Shown one piece after another: positions 20,772 through 35,891 of a DNA stretch of 64,000 bases. Each line of letters opens with the position of its first letter. Within the stretch, counting starts at the first letter, position 1. The notes beneath the pieces were generated by a model. That model worked only from the letters and a program-made list of their open reading frames with translations. It was not told the origin of the DNA and made no database searches. The translations under genes were made by a program, and so were the position numbers. Source of the DNA: Thamnaconus septentrionalis (taxonomy: Eukaryota > Chordata > Actinopteri > Tetraodontiformes > Monacanthidae); contig CM020515.1 in assembly GCA_009823395.1 (NCBI GenBank), forward strand, positions 12,098,489 through 12,162,488, written 5' to 3'.

Positions 20772-21697
20772 ATGTCGTTTTGTGTCTTCGATGGCGGAGA
20801 GGTCTTCAAAAACCACTTTAAACCAGGTACTGCCGGTGCTTAAGCTTCTCGAACTTTATTGACAAACATACACTACGTAACGAACACTACATTCACGCTG
20901 GTGGCTGTTAGATAAATAATTAAACAGGCAGCTCTACTTTCAACTTGCGACCTTGTGTAATATTTCTTGAGAGAAAGAAAACACTGACAAAGTATTCCCA
21001 GAGTTTCAAATGAAAAAATAAATAAATAAATACATTTTGTAACCCATGTTGCACAGCAATTCAGTTACTGCGTGGTAGGGGGCAGTGCCTCCATAAACAC
21101 AAACACAAACATCCAAACTTCGGTTTGTATAGCTAGCTGGCTGTAAGGTTTTTGTTCTTCTCCCATCCTTTCTTTCTCAGGGATTTATGCCTGCTCCAAA
21201 TGTGATCATGAGCTCTTCTCCAGCCACTCCAAGTATGAGCACTCCTCTCCGTGGCCAACTTTCACAGAGACCATCCATGAGGACAGTGTGTCCAAACATA
21301 AGGAAAGGCCTGGGGCATTCAAAGTGAGACCGACGGGAATTAAAAAAATAAATTGATTAAAAACTGTTGTTTGTTTTGAGATCATCAAATGCAGCTGAAA
21401 AAAGCAATAAAATATTTTGACGGCTATCTCCAGGTGCGTTGTGGGAAATGTGGAAACGGTCTTGGCCATGAGTTTGTAAATGATGGGCCCAAGAGGGGGC
21501 AGTCACGCTTCTGAATATTCAGCCACTCACTGAAGTTCGTCCCCAAAGGTATCGCTGTCATGTGATTCTGTTACAACTCTGCCTTGCAGCTCGGGCCTCT
21601 TTCAGGTTACAAAGCTTGCAAACAATGACAGCAATGTACTTGCATATCTCATCTCCCTTTCTTTGTATAATCCACAGATAAGGTTGTTGGACAATAA
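20772..21697 (+). CDS. msrb1: Methionine-R-sulfoxide reductase B1 (selenoprotein R), tandem copy 1
   Basis: Reduces methionine-R-sulfoxide in proteins, in cytosol and nucleus, using a catalytic selenocysteine. Exons are 20772-20826, 21181-21323, 21434-21548 and 21678-21697; every intron is GT-AG and the phases join one 110-residue frame (human MSRB1 is 116). Seen: N-terminal MSFC with the resolving Cys4; zinc-binding CxxC pairs at Cys23/Cys26 and Cys69/Cys72; and the motif GQSRF-TGA-IFS, where TGA at 21512-21514 sits exactly at the family's Sec position (residue 93). The true stop is TAA at 21695-21697. A SECIS element follows at 21754-21802. The first ATG in the frame is 20646, but homology starts at 20772, so I chose 20772. 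A frame search that treats TGA as stop would truncate this gene. It is about 70% identical to copy 2 downstream. Confidence 0.95.
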
Positions 21698-21740
21698 GGT
21701 GAGCTCTTGGACTTGGTGACTAGTCTTTGTGTGGCTGGAA

Positions 21741-21815
21741 GTGTGGGCACTGGATGACGAGTTCTGGGGGAAAACCCGATCTGGGAGCACCAGAGATCTG
21801 ATCGCTGATGGCCTC
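21741..21815 (+). promoter_or_regulatory. SECIS element of msrb1 copy 1 (form 2 type)
   Basis: The core quartet ATGA at 21754-21757 faces TGAT at 21799-21802, giving the non-Watson-Crick GA/AG pairs. Between them, GAGTTCTGG (21759-21767) pairs with CCAGAGATC (21790-21798) at eight of nine positions. The apical part shows the required unpaired adenines (AAAA, 21771-21774), 13 nt after the quartet, followed by a CCC/GGG mini-stem, as in form 2 SECIS. Helix 1 flanks pair partially. In the spliced mRNA it is about 110 nt after the Sec codon. Confidence 0.85.
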
Positions 21816-22176
21816 ACCGTACAGCTGCAGCAAATATCTGGTCTGCACACTTGATAATTGTGCATTTAGCATCATTTGTTGCTGAGTGACTGTCAAAGTC
21901 CCAGCAGTTTTATTTCCGCTGAGAGGAGGTTATGAAAACAGCAGGCTTGGCATCATTTCCTTTCTTCTACAATGATTTTATTAGTTTTTAATTCATTTCA
22001 ATTTAGGAAATTAATATGTACTTAAACCGCGGACACATCAATCTGGAAGAGGAAAACAGCATAATGTATGGAAAGTTTTATTTTAACAAAAAATAGATTT
22101 GCACGCTATTTTTGCAAGATTTTTCCAGAAAACTTGAAACACAGTTTTAGGCACTGGACATAATCTGCTGTCTTTT

Positions 22177-22182
22177 AATAAA
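22177..22182 (+). terminator. Candidate polyadenylation signal, msrb1 copy 1
   Basis: The first canonical AATAAA downstream of the SECIS element, about 375 nt after it. Assignment to this transcript is inferred. Confidence 0.45.
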
Positions 22183-22472
22183 GTTGGTACAGAAAATGTA
22201 TTGTACTGCATTCTACTTTCAGATTTTCTAAAGTATTCTATTTTCTCACTTGAGGTAATTTATATGAATGTCACATATATGCCCTGAATGTAAAATTAAA
22301 TAACTTTAAAAAGCAAAACAAAATGACTGAATATTTGTCATCCTTTAATGTGCTTTTTCTGAGTCAATAATTAGTTCTTAATGTATGAACATTAATAGAT
22401 CATTAAAGGACGATAAACGTGTTTTGATAAAAGTGAGCAGTCTGCATGGGAACTGTGGTCGTTTGTCACTTG

Positions 22473-22486
22473 CTGCCATCTAGTGG
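22473..22486 (-). promoter_or_regulatory. CTCF-like motif between the two msrb1 copies
   Basis: On the minus strand it reads CCACTAGATGGCAG, a full match to the consensus CCASYAGRKGGCRS. It lies about 160 bp upstream of the second msrb1 copy. Binding is not shown. Confidence 0.4.
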
Positions 22487-22645
22487 AAGAAATGGGAACA
22501 TCTTACACAACGAGGACCGAACTGGATACTTGATCTGGAGCAGCAGGATTTTTCCTGCTCAAGCCGGGTGGATTTGTGAACTCAACGTTTTAAACCCTAA
22601 AGTCATTTGGTTGTAGGTTATAAGAATACATTTTAAATGGCCGAA

Positions 22646-23256
22646 ATGTCATTTTGCTCTTTCTCTGGTGGAGAAGAATATAAAAATCACTTTGAAGCCG
22701 GTGAGTAGTTGAAAACAAAACAAGATGTCAAAGCTTTGGGTAACAGGTGTCAGAAGTTGTGGGCTTTACTTTTGTCCTCTCAGGAATATATGTGTGTTCT
22801 GAATGTGGACATGAGTTGTTCTCCAGCACATCCAAGTTTGAGCACTCCTCTCCTTGGCCGGCCTTCTCCAAGACCATTCATGAGGACAGTGTCAACAAAG
22901 AACCTGAAGCCTGGGGACCTGTAAAGGTACAGTCGCATGCTGGTAGACTAGGTTTTGTGTGCTGCGGTATAGTACATTTATGACTATTTATATCAGAAGT
23001 GTCTTGATTAATACACCCCAGGTTAGTTGCGGCAGGTGTGGCAATGGCCTGGGTCATGAGTTCCTGTACGATGGGCCAGCAGAAGGACTGTCACGCTTCT
23101 GAGTATTCAGCAGCTCCCTTCAGTTTGTCCCTAAAAGTGAGTATATGTGAGTGGGTTAATGCACATGTATCTACAACACGCATGCTTCTAGCCATCCTCT
23201 CATTGGTCATCTTTGCCTCTGCAGGGAAGGTTGATGAACAGAAAGGTGAGCTGTGA
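22646..23256 (+). CDS. msrb1: Methionine-R-sulfoxide reductase B1 (selenoprotein R), tandem copy 2
   Basis: Second selenoprotein R gene, same orientation, starting about 950 bp after copy 1 ends. Exons are 22646-22700, 22784-22926, 23022-23136 and 23225-23256. Exons 1-3 have exactly the same lengths and phases as in copy 1 (55, 143 and 115 nt), which supports an origin by tandem duplication. The product is 114 residues with Cys4, CxxC at 23/26 and 69/72, and Sec93 coded by TGA at 23100-23102 in the context LSRF-U-VFSSS. Unlike copy 1, the terminal codon is also TGA (23254-23256). An in-frame ATG three codons upstream (22637) would give MAEMSFC; I prefer the second ATG because the family begins MSFC. 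Both copies keep every catalytic and metal ligand, so both appear functional. Confidence 0.95.
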
Positions 23257-23284
23257 AGGAAGAGAGGATTTACTGCGACTGAAG

Positions 23285-23352
23285 GTGGCGGCCAGTGAAT
23301 GAAGTGCTGCGGATCAAAGATTTTTTTCGGAGCCCTGATGGAGTTTGGCCTC
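23285..23352 (+). promoter_or_regulatory. SECIS element of msrb1 copy 2
   Basis: ATGA at 23299-23302 faces TGAT at 23336-23339. The strand after the quartet (GTGCTGCGGA) pairs with the strand before TGAT at about eight of ten positions. The unpaired AAA (23316-23318) starts 13 nt after the quartet, the same spacing as in copy 1. The outer GGCCA/TGGCC pairing extends helix 1. Spliced distance from the Sec codon is about 108 nt. Confidence 0.8.
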
Positions 23353-24250
23353 ACGCACTCCTGGGACTGTGTTCCCAGACTCAAATTGGAACACAGTCTT
23401 AAGAAACCATGAAAAATGTCACACTACAGTTACTAAATGTATTGTAATTGTAATGTCATGTAATTCAATATTATTTTATGTCGTTCATATTATTTTATTA
23501 CATTTGATTTCATAGCTCTCTGTTTGTTATTTTTAATTGAACAAAATAGATCAGGCCAGTCAGCCAAGATGGACATCAATATCCTAAATACATATTTTAA
23601 ATGTATATGATATATGCACATATTTTATATACAGTACATATATGAATGCATGTGCAATTACTATCTGTACAATACATGCAGTGCAGATATTTTGTCTATT
23701 ATTTTAACGTATTCACTTTTGTTTTGTGCCCATTGACACCTTCACATTCTCTTTGTGCACAGACTTCAGTAAAACACATCAGATTATGGCCACTGCCTAA
23801 ATGTTTCCATTTCAAGAGAAAAGCAGCAAAAAATAGTAATCTTTCTTATAACACCTTGAAAAAAAAGAAAAAGTAATGCGTTTATTTGCTTCGATTTTGT
23901 GGAAAGCAGAACCAGACCAGTTAGCTGAAATTAAGAGGAGATAAATGTTGATTGGAAATGAATGGGTGAGGAAGGGGGTGTTCCTGGGGGGCACCTGAAC
24001 ATTCGATGGATTTAGATGGAACAAAAAAAATATTTTTTTTAAATGTATGTAGCTTTCTTGGAGTGATGAACCAAACAGAGCTACGTTACCACCTGCCTGC
24101 TCCCGAGCATCTTTGTGGGCGTGCCGTCTCCACCGGATGCACCATCTGGTGGCGGTAGCGTGTAACTTCATTTTTTATTCTACAGGGTGGTGGCCGCTGT
24201 TTTGCTTTGTAGCTTCCAGATCGGCTCGCCAAAGCATGGGAATGCCCCGA
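23353..24250. other. Intergenic, msrb1 to rac1-like
   Basis: An AT-rich stretch with no supportable gene. It should contain the 3' UTR end of msrb1 copy 2 and, after about 24180, the GC-richer promoter and 5' UTR of the rac1-like gene. Confidence 0.6.
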
Positions 24251-24476
24251 TTGATTTTCAGCGTAAACTTATTTTAAAGTGTTTGTAAGTCGCTGTAAGT
24301 TTCCCGAAAACCTGCTCCGCGTACCGGGAGGTTCCGACGTGCTCACTAGAAGCCGCTTGCGAAACGCCGGTGTAGCGTTTTGCTGGTGGGATATTCCGGA
24401 CAAAGGAAAAGGAGAATTGTGAGCTAACGGCTAGCTGGCTCCCGGGCTAACCTAGCATTCCTCTAGCCGCGGCGCA

Positions 24477-28929
<4,453 letters not shown>

Positions 28930-30400
28930 GACTTCCCTCCTGGAATGGTTGCAGGGAAACCTGACCCCTAGTGGTAGGCATTTCTCAAGCTCGCTGCAGA
29001 AACACTCCAATACACACACAAAATAAAAATGTACTTCAGATTCTTTCCTTCCATACGTGTAGCTACAGCAGACATACTGTTTCCTTAAAAAAAAAAAAAA
29101 ATCATAGCATGGGGTCACATCATAGACGATAGTTGTTAACCAACGAAACCTGAGGCCTTCTAACAGATTGGATGTCTAGTTAACGGACAGTGGAATGTTT
29201 TCATTTGTTGCTCCACTGGTTGTCCAAGTTTTTGTTGTTTACAGTCCTGTTTATGTGGAAGAGATGTTGCCAAATGCATTCTGAAAAACACACTGTATTA
29301 AAGCGGAAAAGGACGTGCGGTTGTCTGAGACCTTGAAATAGTTTGTGTCGTGTGCCACCATTTGCTCAATTCCCTGAAAAAATGGTCATTTATTTTTATT
29401 CAAATTTCGCTTTTTACTTTTCAAGGGCTGTTGTGTGTCAAACTTGAAAAGGAACTTGAGGTCACCGCCGGAAACCAGTTGCTCGTTTTCGTTCCTTTGA
29501 CGATTCATGTTGTTTCGTTCGTCCTCGTAAATTGAAATGTACATGAAACATCCCCGACTATTGTCTGGGAATAGATTCTTATTTTATTTTTATTTTTTTC
29601 ACCAACAGTGCTGTTACACCCTTACAAATCAGAATGTTCCAGTATTTTCGTTGGACCTTTTGAGTCAATGGTATTTTTTTCCAAACTTTCTGAATCATTT
29701 GCCTCTAGAAGAGTCTCAAGTCTGTAGCTCCCCAGGATTGCTAACTGAACTGAAAGCATTTAAAAAAATAAAAAAAAAAATAGAATTGTTTAGGTGTTTT
29801 GGTGGTGGGGAACAAGAGCACATTTTCATGCTCTGTGGGCATTTATCTGAAAACCTGTTGTACAACACATTGTGATGGCATCACTACTGGCTACGCAATG
29901 TCACTAAGAGCGTTAATGCCTGCTTGTAACGGTTACAGAGCTACTGTCGGTTGTGGTGTAGTATACAGCGTACTCGTGTTTTGTTTTTGTTATAATCATG
30001 TGATTGACTATTTTGTATCTTTCCTCACAGACGTTTCTCTCTGCTCACTGTATTGTCCAACTAACACTATGAATATACTTTTGTTTATTACCTCTACAGT
30101 TAAACGCTACCTTAATCTCCCTGCAGGCCTCGCTTTTTGTAATTAATGCTGACAGCATGTATGTGCGACATATACTGAAAAGATTAGAATTGCTACAGTT
30201 TATTTTGTTGCCTATTTACAAAAAAAAAAAATATTTGAATTACTAGATCAGGGGTTAAGTACATGTTGCTCATCTGTATTGTATTCAGACATCATGCTGT
30301 GCTTTAATCATGCCAATGTTGTGACTCTTAAGATTTTATGGATCAAAGCTATTGTCACTTTTTGAAAAGCCAATAAATTCAAGTAAAACAAGAGTTTGTG
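28930..30400 (+). other. rac1-like 3' UTR with polyadenylation signal
   Basis: About 1.4 kb of AT-rich sequence without a gene, consistent with the long 3' UTR of RAC1 genes. AATAAA at 30372-30377 is the likely distal signal; an earlier AATAAA lies near 29023. Small frames here resemble no family. Confidence 0.6.
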
Positions 30401-30699
30401 CCTTCCTGTCTTTGCCGTGGACTGTTATTGTGCGAGGTAACACAGGAAAACGAACACAAGTGGTTGACGTGAACGTCGCATCACGAGAAAAATATATTTT
30501 AATTTCATTAATAAACAGCAAACGAGATCATGTCAACATAATTGACAATTTATAAACCCACAAGGTTTTGTATTAGGATTTGGCACAAAAATCATACATT
30601 TTCTATTCGTCTTCATTCAAAAACACTTTTTTTACACATTCATTTACAACACACTTGCTCAAACCAAGTGTAGGTCATTTCATCTGTGGTGGCTGTGGA

Positions 30700-32579
30700 T
30701 CAGCAGTCAACAAATCGCAACATTGTCCCTGAAGTTGTTGGTATGCTGTGGACAGGAACAGACACGTGATTGAGAAAAGACGACACTGGGATTTTTTTTT
30801 TTAGTTAACCATAACAAGAAGTAAAGCAGACTAAGTGCTAAAAATAATCTGTGACTAAATCAACTTCCCATTTTGGGTCATGTGCTCTCTTTACGCGTGG
30901 TCAGCAACATGCCAATGTCTAGCAAAACCCCTGTGACGACTCTTAAAAACAGCATTCCTGTATGTGCAGTTACAGCAGCTACGCAACTTAACCAACTGCA
31001 TTACAATAATTAATAAAAAAAAAAAAAAAAGATTACCTGTCTACGAGCTCCGCGCCAACAATATCATGAATGTGGTATTTCATGTGGAACTTGACATGTG
31101 AGGTCGTCCGCCGCTCTTGCAGCTCTGCCTGTAAGACTTCGCTGTATTTGGACTTCTTCACCATGCCGAGCACGGCTTTACGGCCTGACAGGAAAACACA
31201 GCGAGGTGTTTAAAAAAACCAAAAAAAAAACAGAAAGCTATACTCAGTACAGAGAATCTTATAAGTGCGCAATCCATCATATTACGTCAAATGTCCCCAC
31301 TCACCCTGTATTAAGTACTTTGTGAATTTGCCAGAGTTTGGAATGGAAAGCCACCAGCTGCCTGCATCTCTCACAGTCAGGACCCCTGACTTGACCAGCT
31401 GTCTGTAAGGTGAGAGGAGGAATGTGTTGATTGTTCAGGAAAAACTGCAGCACACTTGTTTGCATGCAGAGTCAACCAAAATAAATACAAAATGTGAAAG
31501 TTTTGCACTTTATTCATTCATCGTTGTTCAAGATGATAGAAAACCCTTTTATTTTGAAAGTGATGTTTGGTGAAAGACAGTCAAGGTTGTCACGGGTGTG
31601 GGGGATTCATTTGTTTGGTTCTTAAGTTTTCACTTTATTACCAAATAAATGAACTTCATCTCTGTTTATGAGGAAGCTGTTCATCATTTTCCTGTGAAGT
31701 TTGGTGAAAAGTGCCTTCATTAGTCCCAAGGGATTCATCTTTGGTCAAGAAGACTGTAAAAGTTGTCACTTTACTAAACCCAAGGAGACTGTCAGCTGCA
31801 CTTTATTCCCTATAAGGAAATGTGTTTGCTATTTCTCTTTAAAAAATAAAGATAAAATATTTGAAACAATTTATTCCATTGTCTTTTGTAGTTTTACCAA
31901 AAAGTCGAAATTGTTGACGTACGTTATCTCTGCGTCTGTGAAGAGGAACTCCTTGAGCATCTTATCTTTAGTGAAGCTCAGGTCCATGCAGGAAGACACC
32001 ACCTTCTCCAAGAACCTCTCGACCGTCGCCTGCGTCTCTCTGCCGTCCTCTCCGCGAATGACTTTGGTCTTGTAGTCCGAAGCAAACACCAGGCCGAAAG
32101 CTTCAGTGTCGAATCCCAGCTGAAACATCAACACCTCTCCGCCTTCCCGCAGTTTATTCTGCAAACCAGGAGGGAGACGGGGAGGGGGAGTCGTGACTTG
32201 TTCCTTCACGTCTGAGTGGAAAAACACAACACTGAAGAATAATTAACCATACCAGCTCCCTGTCCACTTGAGTCTTGTCACTGTGTATGCTGTAGAGTTG
32301 GTGTTTCAGAACAATTGGAGGCAAGGCGTCATTGAAGAGCTTCCTTGGGAAAAGTGCCATGAGGTGTTCAAGGGTGGATTTGATGTCAGTTGTTCCTTTA
32401 AGATGAGCAAATGGAAAATATTATTCATGCACATCCATGGGACGACTAATGATCTCTCTGAGAGCCTTCCAGGGCGTACACGTACCTTCTGCATTATCGA
32501 CAGCTCCAAACTGTTCTGTGCCAATCCTTCTTTTCTTCACCTTAAAGGCGTCAGAAATCAGAGTCCGTTTCCTGTTCAT
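30700..32579 (-). CDS. stk19: STK19 (winged-helix nucleic-acid-binding protein; historically serine/threonine kinase 19)
   Basis: STK19 was long listed as a kinase, but it has no kinase fold. It is a nuclear DNA/RNA-binding protein of winged-helix domains with a reported role in transcription-coupled DNA repair. On the minus strand, coding exons are 32579-32486, 32395-32253, 32158-31923, 31402-31305, 31184-31037 and 30745-30700. Phases join and the total is 254 residues, the same as the short human form. Landmarks in order: basic N-terminus MNRKRTLISDAFKVKKRR; LFPRKLFNDALPPIVL; QLGFDTEAFG; FTKDKM..EFLFTDAEIT; VLTVRDAGSWWL; GRKAVLGMVKKSKY; TTSGTMLR near the end; TGA stop. An AG acceptor directly before AGACATG indicates a 5' UTR intron. 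The acceptor at 32396-32397 (TTAAAG) has a weak pyrimidine tract. It is head to head with dxo. Confidence 0.95.
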
Positions 32580-32989
32580 GTCTCTACAGAAATAAATAAA
32601 AAAGAAACAATTATACAGACAGAGCAACAAACAGTTCTCAAACACACAACTTAAACATAGTATGATGCCTGAAAAGCGAGAGACAGCTGCCTTCCATTGC
32701 ACTTTGGGAGCTGGAATTGGGATGCTAACTGTTCTTTTTCAGTTCTCAAACACCAGCGGTACGAGTTACAACGCTGGCCCAAAAGCCAATCCTAAAAGTT
32801 AAAAACAGAACATTTTCAATGACACAGAGTGTGTCACATTTGATTTGGCATGACAAACGCCACTGTTGCGATCCTCTATGTTTACCTAGCCTAGCTAACG
32901 CGGCTAAGTGGCTATGTCAACACAAACTAAACCGTTTACACAAAGAGTATAAACAAAATGTGTGTATTAAAAAATCTCATTACTTTTCA

Positions 32990-33230
32990 GTTTACCGTAC
33001 AAGTAGAGAAACTACAGAACGATCGCCCTGCCACATCACCCTGACTCCATACCGACTCCGGCAGACGATATACAAAATCAACGGACGATTTGAAACTGCC
33101 TGAACCTTAGTTTGTCCGCAGAAATAGCACTTCCGCCACCTAGAGGAGTGGCTGGCTCGTTGCATACGGAAGTTAGCTGCTACTATCATGGCAACCGTCG
33201 ACTGTTTATGTTGCGTCTGTCTTTATAGGT
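32990..33230. promoter_or_regulatory. Shared promoter interval of stk19 and dxo
   Basis: The two genes diverge from this interval. A plausible minus-strand donor for a non-coding stk19 exon 1 lies at 32998, and a plus-strand donor (TAG|GTAACT) for a non-coding dxo exon 1 lies at 33229. Both UTR exons would therefore start within about 200 bp of each other. An imperfect CTCF-like motif (minus strand CCTCTAGGTGGCGG) is at 33133-33146. Start sites are inferred, not seen. Confidence 0.5.
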
Positions 33231-33614
33231 AACTGGAACATATACGTTCGTTATGTATTTTTTCATTTTATACTAATTTACCGCCTAGCTAATATGAATT
33301 TGTTGACCACACAATTGGTTGTATTTCTCTAGTCACAGGAAACAGAAATGTTGTTGGCTACATAAAGAGAAACATTAACCTAGCCTAGCATTAGCTGTTG
33401 TCATGTGTGCTACGTAACTCCAACGTGAGTGAGTAAAGGAAGAATGTTTTTCTGCACCTATAAGCTTACCCAGAAGGTATGGCCCTTTTTGCTGACAATG
33501 TAAATATTGACACAGCAGATAATATTTTTGAGTTAAACACGTTAAAGACAATGTTAAACAGTCAACTGTGCAGTTGTCTTTATTCATGTCCCGCTTTTCC
33601 TGATTAGGTTGTAA

Positions 33615-35550
33615 ATGGATCGCCACAGATCCCACCATCCGAGCTCCAGCCACCAAAACCATCAGTCTGCATTCAAAAGGGATAGAGAGAGGGACGGAAG
33701 TGAAAGAAATCATGCTGACAATAAACACTTTCGAATGAACCCCGGATTCAGATCTGGACCAACTTCCCGGCAGAACTCGACAGGTTCTTGCGGTTTGAGC
33801 ACCAGAAAGGACAATTATGAAAGAGACTTTCCTGTGTATAAAATGCCCGTGGAAGTGGGATGTTTTTCACTCGACTCTGAGCGTAGGTTCTTCAACGACA
33901 GCAGGCAGCTGAGATACTATGTGAAGCCTGACAGAAACCCTAACTTCGACCTGAGGGACGGATACAGGGACCGTTTCACGAAGAGAGACGACAGTGTGAA
34001 GGAGAAGCTGGACCACATCCTACGGTGGATCTTGTCAAACAGGTCAAAGGTCAGCTCGGCGGCGGCTGCGGCAGCCTCATCTCGGTAAGCATCACCGTCA
34101 CTTCTTTCCTTTAGTCCTGCTAGATTTCCTAGAAATCTTTTCACTCAAAACGTTTGCTCCCAGCGCTTTAGATGCAGACTTTGTGACGTGGCGTGGTCAC
34201 CTGACCAAGCTACTGACCACGCCCTACGAGACACGAGAGGGCTGGCTGCTGGCGGTCACCAGGTTTAGGGGGACGCTCTACATCAGCGAGGTGGAGACGG
34301 AGGCTGCTCGCAGGGACCGACAGAACCGCACTGAGCGGCACGAGGAGATGATGTACTGGGGATACAAGTTTGAGCAGTACACATGTGCAGGTCGGTACCT
34401 CTGCATCACAGTAAACGGTTAGAAAGGTTGTATGTTATGCAAATTCACTTTTTACACTCACATGGTGCAGATCAGTGACTAGACCCCAGCTAGGTGTTTA
34501 TTCTGCCCACTGAGGCACAATAAAAACAGCCATCTTCCACCATCTTCTTCTACTTCTTCATATCTTCATACTGACTTGTATGGAATTGTGTAATTTTCAA
34601 ATCACGCTAAGCATGCTTGTCATAAAAGATTAAACCCGACAAACACAGTTTGTGATTTGTTAGACGTGTTCAAAAGCAATGAGATGATAATGCTTCACCT
34701 TTGCTCATCTTTCAGACAGCGTTGACAGTTTGCCTGACCCTGGTGGGGTGGTGAACACCAACGAGGCTTTCTGCACTGTGGTTCAGACCCGGCTAGCCGA
34801 TCACAGACTTCTGTTTTCTGGCGAGGTGGACTGTCGGGAGGAGAGCGCCGGCGCTCGGCCTCCTCCGTCGTGCTACGTGGAGCTGAAGACGTCGGCGGAG
34901 ATCTGCACTCCCAAACAGCGCAGCAACTTTCACAGGTGCTGCAGAGGAAGAGCAGTCAGATGATGCGTTGACGGCGACGTCCTAAGTTCTTTTCTCTAAC
35001 TGTGGTGATCTGATCATCAGGTTTAAATTACTCAAGTGGTGGGCGCAGTCTTTTCTCCCCGGTGTCCCCCGTGTCGTGGCTGGTTTCCGGGATCACGATG
35101 GCGTGGTCGTCGCCATCGAGGATTTCCCGGTGTCTAAGATGTCACATCTCGCCAAGGTACGCTTATTTGCAGCGACACAATCCAGCGTGATAAAATACGG
35201 ATTCATTTCGCTCCTTTTGTGACGTCTGATGCTCCTCTGGACAGAGCGAACCAAACTGCTGGAAGCCAACAGTCTGCATGAACTTTTGCTGCGACTTCCT
35301 GTCCTTTGTGAAGCAGGTGGTGACAGAAGACAACCCCAGGTGAGCAGCAGCAGGATACATTGCACAGCTTTATTGACAGCCCACTTGGCTTTGTGTAATT
35401 CATGCTTGTCCTTCCCACAGTCTCGTGCACCTCTTCTGCTACGAGCCCTACAGAGATGTGACCTTCACGGTCCACAGAGACTCCCAGTACAGCTTCTTGC
35501 CACAGTGGTATGTAGAGGGGATTCCCAGAACGAAGGAGCCAAACCACTAG
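33615..35550 (+). CDS. dxo: Decapping and exoribonuclease protein DXO
   Basis: A nuclear 5'-end RNA quality-control enzyme (DXO/Rai1 family) that removes incomplete, NAD-type and other non-canonical caps and degrades the RNA 5'-3'. Exons are 33615-34084, 34164-34390, 34716-34935, 35021-35156, 35245-35339 and 35421-35550, giving 425 residues (mammalian protein about 396). All active-site residues are present at a constant offset of 35 from the mouse numbering: Glu227 in GYKFEQY, Glu269 and Asp271 in SGEVDC, Glu288 and Lys290 in CYVELKT, and Gln315 in KWWAQSF. The extra length is a His/Ser/Arg-rich N-terminus before the conserved start at VGCFSLD. The ATG follows a UTR-intron acceptor (GATTAG) by nine bases. 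An Ala run (codons near 149-155) sits at the end of exon 2. Confidence 0.95.
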
Positions 35551-35858
35551 CTATAGTTTGCAGTTCAAAGCTTTTTATCATAGAGACTGCAAACGGATTC
35601 ACCTGAAGCTGATTTATGTTCAGCTGTACTTGCCCTCATTATGTGCAAACTGCCACACAAAGGTGTGTTTCCTAAACTAGTTGGATTCATTTCAGAAATT
35701 CATGAATTCCAAATTGAAGTCGTCCAACTAGCACCTTGCAGTAACTGTATTTTCTCCCTGATCACCTGTTCAATTCAGCTGAGGGTTGTTGTTTTTTTGT
35801 TTTGTTTTTTTAAAATATCCTAAGCAGCCATTTTAGAATATTTTATGTATTAACCGTA

Positions 35859-35864
35859 AATAAA
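35859..35864 (+). terminator. Polyadenylation signal, dxo
   Basis: AATAAA about 310 nt after the dxo stop codon, the first canonical signal on this strand. Confidence 0.65.
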
Positions 35865-35885
35865 ACACAAGGCTTCACTGAAGCT

Positions 35886-35891
35886 TTTATT
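35886..35891 (-). terminator. Candidate polyadenylation signal, slc25a17
   Basis: AATAAA on the minus strand, 21 bp past the dxo signal. If used, slc25a17 has a 3' UTR of about 1.45 kb and the two convergent transcripts overlap at their ends. Other minus-strand candidates closer to the stop were not excluded. Confidence 0.4.

Noticed and set aside
21491..21505. CTCF-like AAGAGGGGGCAGTCA inside msrb1 copy 1 exon 3
   Set aside because: Two consensus positions fail and the bases are fixed by coding for KRGQS; not kept as a regulatory call.
21434..21514. Treating msrb1 copy 1 as a pseudogene because of the internal TGA
   Set aside because: The TGA falls exactly at the conserved selenocysteine position and a SECIS follows; the same holds for copy 2.
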